Source: Bifidobacterium sp. ESL0682
Lineage (GTDB): Bacteria > Actinomycetota > Actinomycetes > Actinomycetales > Bifidobacteriaceae
Direction of reading: 5' to 3'
Length of the DNA stretch: 64,000 bases
NCBI RefSeq assembly: GCF_029392815.1
Contig: NZ_CP113942.1
Span: forward strand, 1,488,001 to 1,552,000
Below, in pieces: positions 44,011-52,075 of this stretch (the first letter of the stretch is position 1; every line of letters begins with the position of its first letter). Below the pieces are notes generated by a model. That model ran no database searches and was not told the origin of the DNA. It saw only the letters and a list, made by a program, of their open reading frames with translations. The position numbers were made by a program, and so were the translations under genes.

Positions 44011-45108
44011 ATGGAACCATTGACCGTCAATGCCTACGACACCGTCACCGGAGCCTATATCACCCGCATACCCGTCAGCGAATGCGACTGGTCCGACGAA
44101 CGCAATGGCAAAGGCAGCCTCAACGTGACCGTGCCCCTCACCGACCAAACCGCACGAAAATCCGTCTGGGCCAAAGTAAAACCATGGAAGGCGACGCTGG
44201 CGGTCCTACAAGGCGAAACGGTCAGATACGCCGGCCCCGTGGTCTCACGCCACTACACCATCGGCGGAGAAAGCGCGTCCGACGAGCTGAAATACACGTG
44301 CGGCAGCATGATGACCCTGCTCGGCAAACGTCTGGCCATCGACCCCGCGAACCGTGCCGGATGGGTGGACCGCCAGATCGTCATCGACGACCAGCATCCT
44401 GCAGCAGGCATGAGCGTGGAATATTCTGCGACCGGGCCGAACGTGCTGTACCGTCTCGTCCAGATAGCCCTGCAATGGGGGCCGCTGCCCGTCGACTCGC
44501 CCGCACCGGTTGCAGGCGGAAGCGTGAGCATCAAGTATCTGATCACCGACCTCAAGACCATCTCCGACGCGATGGGCGACATCACCCAGCGGGGCTACGA
44601 GACCCGTTTTGACCCATACATCGCAGACAACACTCTCCGCTACCGTTTCAAGGCGTCTGGCACGCTGGCCGAACATTCATGGGCGTTCAACCCGCTCGCC
44701 CCGGAGCAGCGGGTCATCATCACCGACGTGGACGACGACGGGCAGGAGATGATCGGGCAGGAATGGGAGGTCGGAGGGTCGAACGACGACAAGGCCTTCA
44801 TGGCCAGGGCCGACTCCTCCGCGCTCACCGATGACGGATATCCCCTATTGCAGGGCGGCGACCTGAGCCATTCGACCGAAGCGAGCCTCGGCAGCCTGCA
44901 GGGGTACGCCCGACGCACCGTCTCGGCAGGCTCGCATGGGCAGGACACCTATCAGCTGCGCATCGGCTGCGAGCACAACGTGCTCGCCGGGGACTCCATC
45001 GGCCTGCATACGGACGACCCCGTTCTTGGCCGTACACAGCTGACGTTGCGCGTGGAAAGCGTCAAGGGCTCTTTCTCGGACGAATTTCTGACAGTGGAGG
45101 TGAAATGA
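44011..45108 (+). CDS. Tail hub / Gp37-like protein
   Basis: 365 residues. VSECDWSDERNGKGSLNVTV, KPWKATLAVLQGETVRYAGP, ISDAMGDITQRGYETRFDPY; resembles siphovirus ReqiPepy6 Gp37-like tail proteins found after Dit in actinophages. Likely the baseplate hub. GGAGGTAAGC precedes the ATG; a nearby upstream ATG is less likely. Confidence 0.75.
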   Translation: MEPLTVNAYDTVTGAYITRIPVSECDWSDERNGKGSLNVTVPLTDQTARKSVWAKVKPWKATLAVLQGETVRYAGPVVSRHYTIGGESASDELKYTCGSMMTLLGKRLAIDPANRAGWVDRQIVIDDQHPAAGMSVEYSATGPNVLYRLVQIALQWGPLPVDSPAPVAGGSVSIKYLITDLKTISDAMGDITQRGYETRFDPYIADNTLRYRFKASGTLAEHSWAFNPLAPEQRVIITDVDDDGQEMIGQEWEVGGSNDDKAFMARADSSALTDDGYPLLQGGDLSHSTEASLGSLQGYARRTVSAGSHGQDTYQLRIGCEHNVLAGDSIGLHTDDPVLGRTQLTLRVESVKGSFSDEFLTVEVK

Positions 45109-45731
45109 GCAGCGGCAACGACCCATTGCGTTGGATAGTCGAGCGTCTGAACTCCATGCAGAAGCAGCTGGACGAAGCCTCCCGCCCCAAGCGCACACAG
45201 ACCTATGCAAGCGTCGACAAAATCAGGGAACAAGACCAGCATTTTACCGACCTGCAGAAGAAGGTCGATGCCATCGTGGAACAGAACAGCGGGGTGCCGG
45301 TGTACGTAGTGTCATCGCTGCCTGCGTCGAGCCCGTCGGTGCCGTGCGTGCTGCTGGTCGCTGACACGTCGAGCGTTCGCGCGTGGTTCGACGACGGCAA
45401 ATCCAGGCGCGCGGTGTCGCCGGGGGTCACGCGCGTTTCGGCGGGGATCTTCGACTTCGCGCGTATGGGCGATCTGGCGACCGTAAGCGTGGGACGGAAT
45501 CCGGTGGGCTTGGCCCTGCCGGCACGCACGACCACCGTCTACACGCAGCGCATACCTGAAGGATTCCGGCCCCACAGCCGGGTTTCAGGAGCATTGGCGG
45601 GAGCCGATGATGCCGGTGCGCTCGGCTATTACGAGCTGCTGCCCGACGGCGGCATCGCGATTACGCCGTCGTCGGCGGTGGCGGCCTCCCGCACCGTGGT
45701 GGTCGCCAGCATCGCCTACGAGACCGCATAA
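45105..45731 (+). CDS. Minor tail protein
   Basis: 208 residues, ATGA overlap with the hub gene. N-terminal helix/coiled coil (LRWIVERLNSMQKQLDEASR, QDQHFTDLQKKVDAIVEQNS) then a beta-rich domain. Coiled coil suggests a trimer at the tail tip. No family recognised. Confidence 0.62.
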   Translation: MSSGNDPLRWIVERLNSMQKQLDEASRPKRTQTYASVDKIREQDQHFTDLQKKVDAIVEQNSGVPVYVVSSLPASSPSVPCVLLVADTSSVRAWFDDGKSRRAVSPGVTRVSAGIFDFARMGDLATVSVGRNPVGLALPARTTTVYTQRIPEGFRPHSRVSGALAGADDAGALGYYELLPDGGIAITPSSAVAASRTVVVASIAYETA

Positions 45732-45746
45732 GGAAGAGGGGAACAC

Positions 45747-46105
45747 ATGAGTGTGATCAGCAGGCTGCCGGGCAGGGGGACATCCTCCTGCACCGCGGCG
45801 GCACGGAAACGATCGGGGTGCGCTGGACGCAGGACCGTGGTGACGGTAGAGGATTCCAGCCCGTTGACCTGCTGCGCTGGCAGGGTGTGCTGGAGCTGCG
45901 CTCGCCGTCGGGTGCGGTGTGGTATTCGCAGCAGTGCCGGCTGACCGCCGACGGGTTCGCCGTCGCCACAATACCCGCTACCGCGTTCGTGACGAACGTC
46001 TGGATGCAGCGTCAGGGCGGCGAGTGGCGTATTCGCGCGTGGCCGAGCGATGATTCCGACAGTACGGAGATATTGGGGTGGGGCTATTGGAGTCTCGCCC
46101 TCTGA
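45747..46105 (+). CDS. Small tail-tip protein, frame broken near 45775
   Basis: From the ATG at 45747 (GGAAGAGGGG upstream) the frame fails after GRG. If GGGGG at 45775-45779 is six G, it reads DILLHRGGTETIGVRWTQDR and continues to 46105 with LLRWQGVLELRSPSGAVWYS: about 119 residues. Beta-rich; may be part of the fibre attachment. Family unknown. Confidence 0.58.
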
Positions 46106-46130
46106 CATATACAAGGGAAGTGACCAGTTT

Positions 46131-47417
46131 ATGGTGGATCAGATTTTTGACAAGCGTGAGGTGTGTATCCCGGGCCCGCAAGGCGAACAAGGCGAGCAAG
46201 GGCGGCAGGGGCTGCCCGGAGTCAATGCCGTTCCGGCCGATAAGGCCGTCGCAGCATACCTAGCCGACCCCGATGCGGCTTCGGGGCGAATCATGGACGG
46301 CAAGCTCGACAAGGCCGTGTACGATGCCGACTACCACATCACCGACGACGACCGGGCTGACGCCCCAGCCCGCGAACCGGGCGTAGGTGCGATGGCGCAC
46401 CCCGTGGTACATGCCGCGCAGACGTGGGGCACTTACCGCCACGCAGCGGTGCAGTCTACGATTGCCGGTACAGACCGCACCGTGCGGGTGCTCGGCACCG
46501 ACGGGGCTGGTCTGGCCAAGTACCTCAACCGCGACAGCGCAGCCTCATATGTCAGCAACTCAATGGATCCGGCTATGCACACAATCGAGCCTGCCTCGTA
46601 TACGTCGGCCGGATTCCGGGCACGTACCACAGCTGACGTGCAGGGACTGCTGCCGGGCATGATTGTTGACTCCGGCTCCCGGTCCGGAGTCAACCGAGAC
46701 TGGTACGTGGGCGTGGTATCCACTATCGATGGCATAGATGTGGGCCTGGAGGACGGCTGGCACCTGTGCCGCAACGATGACGGCCCGGATGTCATGGGCA
46801 CCCCTCCGTCGTACAACCCGTTAATCCTCTCGCCGACCACCAAATTGTACGGGCAAAACATACTGGTCGACAACCGCGCCGGCGTGAACGCCATGACGGG
46901 GTCAGAGATCGACATGGTCGCCATGAACGATACAGACGACAGCGTCGGTCTTGATATTGTGAGCATGGGCGTCAAACAGGTAATCGACGGCGTACATGTC
47001 AGGTCAACCAACGCCTCGACCACCTTCCAGACAGCGTTTCGCTCCACCGGCAGGGCTGGCGCCAAGGCTATCGCTGCCCACGACATCAACAGTCCGTCCG
47101 CTGGTTTCGGCATCGACAACGACGGTACCACTCATGGACTGCGCCAGACCGTGACGGTAATGGATTCGGAGACCATAGATACAAACCCCGGCGTCGTGAT
47201 CTTCTACGCCCAGCATCTTACAGTCTTCAAACTCCCCTCGGCCCCCAGAGGCACCGTGCTTACGCTCATTACTCTCAATGACTGTGTCCTGCAGCCCCAG
47301 ACCACGCTCGTGCGCCCGACGGGCAACACCGACGCCGGCGTCAATATACGTCTGTCAAGGGCCGCCGATTTTCTGCACACAGCCGTATCCGACGGCACCA
47401 ACTGGTACATGGACTAA
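46131..47417 (+). CDS. Tail fibre / receptor-binding protein with collagen-like segment
   Basis: 428 residues from ATG 46131. After FDKREVCIPGPQGEQGEQGR comes a short Gly-x-y run (about 6 triplets), a trimerising linker, then a long beta-rich domain with repeated short strands (FRARTTADVQGLLPGMIVD, TTHGLRQTVTVMDSETIDT), suggesting a beta-helix or pyocin-like fibre. It probably decides host range. The last large gene before lysis. Confidence 0.72.
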   Translation: MVDQIFDKREVCIPGPQGEQGEQGRQGLPGVNAVPADKAVAAYLADPDAASGRIMDGKLDKAVYDADYHITDDDRADAPAREPGVGAMAHPVVHAAQTWGTYRHAAVQSTIAGTDRTVRVLGTDGAGLAKYLNRDSAASYVSNSMDPAMHTIEPASYTSAGFRARTTADVQGLLPGMIVDSGSRSGVNRDWYVGVVSTIDGIDVGLEDGWHLCRNDDGPDVMGTPPSYNPLILSPTTKLYGQNILVDNRAGVNAMTGSEIDMVAMNDTDDSVGLDIVSMGVKQVIDGVHVRSTNASTTFQTAFRSTGRAGAKAIAAHDINSPSAGFGIDNDGTTHGLRQTVTVMDSETIDTNPGVVIFYAQHLTVFKLPSAPRGTVLTLITLNDCVLQPQTTLVRPTGNTDAGVNIRLSRAADFLHTAVSDGTNWYMD

Positions 47418-47454
47418 TTCCTTGAAGGCAGCATCAAACAGAAACGAGGTTATC

Positions 47455-47724
47455 TTGCCTGATTATCCATCCGGCACTCCTTTGTGGCTGTTTGTCATCG
47501 TCGCCCTGATCCCGGCCGTCAGCTCCATCGTGGTCGCCGTCATCAGCAGCCACAAGCTCGACCAGGCGTCGGCATCGAACAAGGCCGACAACGAGGACCT
47601 CAAATCGGCCATCGAGGACGAGCTCAAGGAGTCTTCGACCATCAGGCGCATGGACGAAAAGCTCGACAACGACTGGGAGCACGGACAAGAGCTCGACAGG
47701 CGGTGGCGGAAGTCAAGCTCATGA
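47455..47724 (+). CDS. Small single-pass membrane protein of the lysis region
   Basis: 89 residues from TTG 47455 with GAGGTT upstream. One N-terminal transmembrane helix (LWLFVIVALIPAVSSIVVAV) then a charged coiled coil (ADNEDLKSAIEDELKESSTI, LDNDWEHGQELDRRW). Could be a holin partner, antiholin or spanin-like anchor. ATGA overlap with the next gene. Confidence 0.6.
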   Translation: MPDYPSGTPLWLFVIVALIPAVSSIVVAVISSHKLDQASASNKADNEDLKSAIEDELKESSTIRRMDEKLDNDWEHGQELDRRWRKSSS

Positions 47725-47933
47725 TCCTTCGGCAGGACCTGTTCGCGCCAATCACTGACCGAGCCGGCCACGAGCACGCCATCCAGTCCGGCGAGGAGTA
47801 TGTCAGGCTCGGCGGCAACGGCATCGGCCACTTGCGCCTCGAATGGCTCAAACAGCGCTGGCAATGGCGGCAGGACCACGACGACTGGAACTACACGCAC
47901 GATGACCAGCAGAATAAGGAGAAGGAACCATGA
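47721..47933 (+). CDS. Small charged protein of the lysis region
   Basis: 70 residues, ATGA overlaps on both sides. HIRLEWLKQ-type helix (HLRLEWLKQRWQWRQDHDDW) rich in Trp/His/Arg. No family recognised. Confidence 0.55.
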   Translation: MILRQDLFAPITDRAGHEHAIQSGEEYVRLGGNGIGHLRLEWLKQRWQWRQDHDDWNYTHDDQQNKEKEP

Positions 47934-48103
47934 CACCGCTCAAACGCTTCGCCGCACAACACAAGCTCATGCTGCAGGCAATCGTCATCCTGCTCGCACT
48001 CGTCCTGCTCGGCCTCGCGACCGGCGCACTCATATTCGCGGTTATGGAGGCCTGCGGGCTGGCGGAATGGGCTGCGCTCATCTGGCTGCTCGCCACCGCA
48101 TAG
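47930..48103 (+). CDS. Small holin-like membrane protein
   Basis: 57 residues. One or two helices: LMLQAIVILLALVLLGLATG and ACGLAEWAALIWLLATA. Follows the charged protein by ATGA overlap and precedes the endolysin. May be a second holin or antiholin to the r1t-type holin downstream. Confidence 0.58.
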   Translation: MTPLKRFAAQHKLMLQAIVILLALVLLGLATGALIFAVMEACGLAEWAALIWLLATA

Positions 48104-48125
48104 CACATCCAGAAAAACAGACCAC

Positions 48126-48154
48126 GGCCGTCCCACAAGCGGGGCGGCCTTTTT
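48126..48154 (+). terminator. Intrinsic terminator before the endolysin
   Basis: GGCCGTCCC (48126-48134) pairs with GGGGCGGCC (48141-48149) around ACAAGC, with TTTTT after. It lies inside the lysis cassette, so endolysin expression may depend on readthrough or its own promoter. Confidence 0.75.
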
Positions 48155-48187
48155 CATGCCCCTGACAGGGCGGAAGGAAGAATATCC

Positions 48188-49189
48188 ATGACAATGAGAT
48201 TCGTGGACGTCAGCAACTACACGCCGGACTTCGACCCGGCTGCCGCGGACTGCGACGGCGTGGTCGTCCAGTGCACCTGGGGTGCTGGCGAGCTCACCCA
48301 CAACGGCATCGTCAACAGCGTGTGGCCGGGCGCGGACCCCATCATTCAACGCGCGGCGCAGGCGGGCAAAGCGGTCGGTTACATGCACTATTGCCGAGGC
48401 CGGGCCAGCGCCGAAGCGGAGGCGCAGTTCTTCGCCTCCGCCACCGCCGGCTACCTGCACTGCTTCGTGCCGTCGGTGGATTGGGAGGAGGGCGACAACC
48501 GCGCCTACGGCGACGTCTCCTACCTCGACCGCTGGCTCGCCGCCTACATCGACATCACCGGCGTGCACCCGCTCGTCTACCGGGGCCGCAAGGACGCCGG
48601 CACCGTCGACTCCATCGCCAAGAAGCACGACTGCGGCGTATGGGACGCCTGCTACGCCAGCGAGAACCCCACCGGCTGGCAGGAGCACCCGTGGAACGGG
48701 CAGCCCGCCACAATGCGCCAGTACACCAGCAACGGCCGCATCAACGGCTACGGCAAGCCGCTCGACCTAGACCTCTTCTACGGCGATAGGGATGCGTGGA
48801 ACCGTTATGCCGCAGGCAGTGCAAGCCCCGTACCCCAGACGTCAGCGGCAGCCACGGCACAGCTCGCCGTCGACGGTGCCTGCGGGCCGGATACCGTACG
48901 CCGCTGGCAGCAGGTCATGGGCACGCCGGTAGACGGGGTGATCAGCGGGCAGGTGCAGCCATCCGGAGGCTGGACGGGACGGCCCGCACTCAACGCCTAC
49001 TCCTACGGCAATGGCGGCTCGCAGCTCGTCCGCCGCGTCCAGGCCGTGCTCGGGCTCCCGCAGGACGGGCTGCTCGGCCCCGATACCGTACGCGGCATCC
49101 AGGCGCATCTGGGCGTCGCCCAGGACGGCGTCTTCGGCCCCGCCACCGTCAAGGCCCTCCAGACCCGGCTCAACCAAGGAACCTTCTAA
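48188..49189 (+). CDS. Endolysin: GH25 lysozyme with two peptidoglycan-binding repeats
   Basis: 333 residues. GH25 muramidase: RFVDVSNYTPDFD, QCTWGAGELTHNG, catalytic DxE in PSVDWEEGDN, and DLDLFYGDRDAWNRY (residues 1-205). Then two PG_binding_1-type repeats, GACGPDTVRRWQQVMGTPVD and LLGPDTVRGIQAHLGVAQDG. Cuts the MurNAc-GlcNAc bond for host lysis. No signal peptide, so it needs a holin to cross the membrane. Confidence 0.93.
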   Translation: MTMRFVDVSNYTPDFDPAAADCDGVVVQCTWGAGELTHNGIVNSVWPGADPIIQRAAQAGKAVGYMHYCRGRASAEAEAQFFASATAGYLHCFVPSVDWEEGDNRAYGDVSYLDRWLAAYIDITGVHPLVYRGRKDAGTVDSIAKKHDCGVWDACYASENPTGWQEHPWNGQPATMRQYTSNGRINGYGKPLDLDLFYGDRDAWNRYAAGSASPVPQTSAAATAQLAVDGACGPDTVRRWQQVMGTPVDGVISGQVQPSGGWTGRPALNAYSYGNGGSQLVRRVQAVLGLPQDGLLGPDTVRGIQAHLGVAQDGVFGPATVKALQTRLNQGTF

Positions 49190-49199
49190 GGAGGCAGGA

Positions 49200-49484
49200 A
49201 TGGCAGAAGAAGAAACACCGCACGAGGCCGAACACGCCGCACGCGACAACACCAGCGGACGCACGCCGTTCACGCAATGGTGCAAGGCCGCCGCCATCCG
49301 CGCGCTGAAGACCGGCGCGCAGGCCGCGCTCGCCACGATACCCACCACCGCCGCCACCATCGGCAGCGTCAACTGGCCCATCGTCCTCGGCACCGCCGCG
49401 CTCGCCGCCCTCTGCAGCATCCTCACCAGCATCGCAGGCGTCCCCGAAGTCCAAGACGGCGCCAGCCTCCCACAACTCAAATAG
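49200..49484 (+). CDS. Phage r1t-type holin
   Basis: 94 residues. QWCKAAAIRALKTGAQAALA, SVNWPIVLGTAALAALCSIL and TSIAGVPEV match the r1t holin family; two hydrophobic helices. AAGGAGG precedes the ATG, 10 bp after the endolysin stop. Forms membrane holes that release the endolysin. Confidence 0.88.
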   Translation: MAEEETPHEAEHAARDNTSGRTPFTQWCKAAAIRALKTGAQAALATIPTTAATIGSVNWPIVLGTAALAALCSILTSIAGVPEVQDGASLPQLK

Positions 49485-49544
49485 ACCAACATCCTTAAAA
49501 ACAACATCAAATGTTTAAGTTGATGTCGAATCTTTAAACCCAAG

Positions 49545-49585
49545 CGCCCCGCACCGGCATCAAAGCCGGAGCGGGGCGACTTTCG
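49545..49585 (+). terminator. Late-operon terminator
   Basis: CGCCCCGC (49545-49552) pairs with GCGGGGCG (49571-49578), reinforced inside by CCGGC/GCCGG, followed by ACTTTCGTCG. A weaker hairpin ACATCAA/TTGATGT lies just upstream (about 49503-49526). It ends the phage late transcript. Confidence 0.82.
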
Positions 49586-49724
49586 TCGTTTCTGGACCAA
49601 TCTGCGCTCACAAAACAGGTTTTCGTCATTTCGTCCCGAAAACGCTGGAATCAAGCCTGTCAATTATGACTAAAATTGTATGTCTAAACATACAATTCGT
49701 CTTTTTTGATAATCAATCAATAAT

Positions 49725-50285
49725 TTATTGTTTGCAATATTTATTTTCAAATTCGCTGAACGACAGTATTTCTACAACTTGAGATTCCTCAAGGGGCGCC
49801 ACAACCTCATTTTCTTCGTTAACTGCACCCCAAGCTTCAATATCGCTTATGTCCACGGCTTTCTTAACTTTTTGCACTATAACGAAACCTCGTAAGCCTT
49901 TGCTGGCAAAATATGGGCTACATAAAGCTTTGGGAGTCTTAGTAAAAGAAACCCAGTGACCGTCAAAACGTATGCTTCTGAGATCTGATTGCCTAACCCA
50001 TCGACGATGGTCTTCCCGGAACGCCTCTTGTTGGTTATCTCCAAAGTCATCATATTCCGACAACGTCGGTTCGTCGCCCCCGCCGTGATGGACTCTGAAA
50101 ATCAGCATTCCTTCAACAGCTCTTAAAGAAGGGCATTGCCGATATATGCGTGTCCACATCAAATCGCTGAAGGAAAGTCCATCTCTGGGTACAGCGCTCA
50201 TGGTTTTGGTTCGCCAGTCATGAATGAAATCAGCAATACCGGCTTCGCTTAAGCCCCCAGACGGTTGAATATTCTCTTCTGTCAT
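49725..50285 (-). CDS. Candidate ADP-ribosyltransferase-like cargo protein next to attR
   Basis: 186 residues from ATG 50285 with AAGGAA at good spacing. Not a recognised family, but it shows the three marks of R-S-E mono-ADP-ribosyltransferases in order: strand with Arg (MLIFRVHHGG, R64), Ser/Thr motif (HWVSFTKTP, S113-F-T115), and ExE near the end (NEENEVVAPLE, E158 and E160). No signal peptide. Less GC-rich than the late genes, transcribed toward them from just inside attR, the usual place for lysogenic-conversion genes. The enzyme assignment is a hypothesis from motif order and needs structural testing. Confidence 0.55.
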   Translation of the reverse strand: MTEENIQPSGGLSEAGIADFIHDWRTKTMSAVPRDGLSFSDLMWTRIYRQCPSLRAVEGMLIFRVHHGGGDEPTLSEYDDFGDNQQEAFREDHRRWVRQSDLRSIRFDGHWVSFTKTPKALCSPYFASKGLRGFVIVQKVKKAVDISDIEAWGAVNEENEVVAPLEESQVVEILSFSEFENKYCKQ

Positions 50286-50320
50286 ACTGTTTCCTTTTGC
50301 TGCACATCGGGTTCCATGAA

Positions 50321-50410
50321 AATCAGGCACAAATCAGGCACACTTTTTAGAAAAATATCATATTTCAACTAATGCACAAAATTTATAAAACCTTGAAATT
50401 CCAACGTTTC
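50321..50410 (+). promoter_or_regulatory. Right attachment-arm sites (candidate Int/Xis binding)
   Basis: 50321-50347 carries two copies of AAATCAGGCAC and matches 17096-17122 with one mismatch. 50388-50410 holds the 23 bp pseudo-palindrome centred on TTGAAATTCCAA that also lies at 17034-17056; because of its symmetry it aligns well in either orientation. Confidence 0.65.
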
Positions 50411-50447
50411 CCAGCTAAGACCTACTGCCATATAAGGGAATTTTAAT

Positions 50448-50471
50448 GGTTCGAATCCCTCATCGCCCACT
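50448..50471 (+). repeat. attR core (24 bp)
   Basis: Identical to 16992-17015. Only the 3' part of the tRNA is present here, so this is not a second tRNA gene. Confidence 0.95.
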
Positions 50472-50476
50472 CTCTT

Positions 50477-50516
50477 AAACCCTTGGAATCGCAACAATTC
50501 CAAGGGTTTATTTTTG
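50477..50516 (+). terminator. Original tRNA-Val terminator, displaced by the prophage
   Basis: AAACCCTTGGAAT (50477-50489) pairs with ATTCCAAGGGTTT (50497-50509), then TATTTTTG. It lies 5 bases after attR, where the uninterrupted tRNA-Val gene would have ended. From here to 50870 no gene is supported; a CCGCCA/TGGCGG hairpin at 50826-50843 lies just before the glyA ribosome site. Confidence 0.82.
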
Positions 50517-50870
50517 TTTTGAAGCTTTTGATCGGTTTTTGCCCCACCTGGACTCCGAATTTTCAGACTTCATTCCCTTGTCTATGAACCTATTTGAAAA
50601 CTGTTATTATCAATCGGCCTCTTCAGAATCTGATAAAAACAACGGATTCCGATAATGCATTATCGATTCTTACGATAGTCTTCTCGTCCATAACCACAGC
50701 CAGTTGAGCGAATTCCACAATGGTTCTGCCATAATGGGACTCACATGGCAGCCGGTCAGAACGAAGCGTCATGCGGTTTGCGTTTATCTCCCTGCCAAAA
50801 AGACGGGGCGAACGCTGGCCTCATCCGCCACAACACTGGCGGTTCATCGAGATTATCAAAGGAGTCTGAA

Positions 50871-51302
50871 ATGGCTGAACCATTTAAAGCCGACACATCC
50901 AACCCTGCAGTCGTCCAGAGTTCGTCGGACGTGTTCAATGCGCCTATCTCACAAGCGGACCCCGAAATCTCGTCGCTGATCCAAGACGAGCTCAAGCGCC
51001 AGCAAAACGGTCTTGAGATGATCGCTTCCGAAAACTTCGTGCCCCGTGCCATCCTCGACGCACAGGGTTCCATCTTGACCAACAAATACGCAGAAGGATA
51101 CCCCGGACGCCGCTATTACGGCGGCTGCGAATTCGTCGATGGCGTCGAGACCCTGGCTCGCAACCGTGCCAAGGAACTTTTCGGCGCCGAGTTCGCCAAT
51201 GTTCAGCCACATTCGGGAGCGCAGGCCAACGCAGACATGGAGGCGTTGCACGCCCGTGTCATCAAACTGACCGAAGACTTCCCGCTTTATCCGGGGCTCT
51301 GA
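50871..51302 (+). pseudogene. glyA: Serine hydroxymethyltransferase with large internal deletion
   Basis: Normal start: AAAGGAG, ATG, N-terminal SHMT sequence through [27 protein letters not shown] and [12 protein letters not shown]. The next residues are [22 protein letters not shown], which is the extreme C-terminus of SHMT, in frame. About 280 residues including the PLP-lysine and the whole active site are missing; only 143 residues remain. It cannot be active. A real deletion, or collapse of sequence in assembly, are both possible; SHMT is normally needed for one-carbon metabolism, so a complete copy should exist elsewhere if the deletion is real. Confidence 0.82.
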
Positions 51303-51321
51303 GCCATAGCTGAACACTCGA

Positions 51322-51368
51322 TATGCTAAAGTCCCCACCGGTTTATCGCCGGTGGGGACTTTAGCATA
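51322..51368. terminator. Bidirectional terminator between glyA and the DUF3052 gene
   Basis: Perfect 20 bp stem (51322-51341 and 51349-51368) with loop TTTATCG, between convergent genes. Confidence 0.88.
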
Positions 51369-51390
51369 AAAGGTAAATTCACATTCCTGT

Positions 51391-51805
51391 TTAGCGGCCT
51401 TTGCCGAAAGCGCGGAGACGGATGCCGTTCCAGTCGTCAGAGACCGTTAATGGAGTGGCCGCGTTCATGCCGGCGGTCTTTGCAGCAGATTGCACCGTAT
51501 TGGAAGCGGCAGCTCCCGAGCGGCCGGGCTTCGGGGTCAAAATCCAAAGTGGCCCATCTTCGCCGATGACGCTATAAGCGTCGACGATGGTATCGGCCAA
51601 AGCGTCTTCATCATCGCCGTCGCGCCACCAGATGATGACGCCATCGACGGCAGAATCATAATCCTCATCGACCAAATCCTGGCCGGTCAATTCCATGATT
51701 CTCTCGGATGGATTCACTTACATCGTCATCCCACAGCCATTCCTGCACGATGTCGCCTTCGTGAAAACCGAACTCTTCAGCGTTTTTTGATGCCGTTTCA
51801 TTCAC
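51391..51805 (-). CDS. DUF3052 family protein, frame broken near 51700
   Basis: Start GTG at 51805 (VNETASKNAEEFGFHEGDIV, QEWLWDDDV). The frame reads SESIRE then is lost; in another frame it goes on as RIMELTGQDLVDEDYDSAVD, VIIWWRDGDDEDALADTIVD to 51391. Restoring one GA to the CGAGAGAATC repeat region (minus strand) joins them: SESIRERIMELTG. About 138 residues. DUF3052 is a small actinobacterial protein of unknown function. TATATT lies six bases before GTG, so the mRNA may be leaderless. Confidence 0.75.
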
Positions 51806-52075
51806 CCTTCCAATATAGCAAACCGTGGGGAATTGCGCACGCAGCCACACGCGGTGTTATCCACATTACGGTCACTCTTAGGCATATCTGGCACCACTGT
51901 ATCTACGGACAGATAGCAGAAGCGTGCGGAACCACCACAGCAAAGGCAAAGCGTCGGAAATGACGAATCAGAAAGACAATCGAGCCAAGCAGCCAGAAGG
52001 CAACAAACCATGAACAAAATACAGTTGTGAAATCGTCACGAGCTCAATAGCGTGGTTACCCGCAAACTTCGCTCA

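Larger units (their letters stand above)
16992..50471 (+). mobile_element. Siphovirus-type prophage integrated in tRNA-Val
   Basis: 33.5 kb element bounded by identical 24 bp cores (16992-17015 and 50448-50471). It holds a full set of modules: integrase and immunity (leftward), Cro/Xis, recombination and replication, terminase, portal, head, connector, tail with tape measure, fibre, and lysis. Terminase, portal, capsid, tail tape measure, integrase and endolysin are present and mostly in frame, so the phage may be inducible. The three frame breaks among its small genes fit the homopolymer error pattern of the whole window. Temperate Siphoviridae morphology is inferred from the tape measure and tail chaperone genes. 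Confidence 0.96.

Noticed and set aside
48271..48789. Arg-rich open frames overlapping the endolysin
   Set aside because: Shadow frames of the GC-rich GH25 gene; no ribosome site.
50448..50471. A second tRNA-Val gene at the right prophage end
   Set aside because: Only the 3' 24 bases are present; it is the attR core.
50745..50870. In-frame N-terminal extension of the glyA fragment
   Set aside because: The ATG at 50871 has AAAGGAG at proper spacing and the normal SHMT N-terminus; the upstream frame is not SHMT-like.
50740..50870. Possible riboswitch in the glyA leader
   Set aside because: Only a simple 6 bp hairpin (50826-50843) is visible; no glycine, THF or SAM aptamer core could be recognised.
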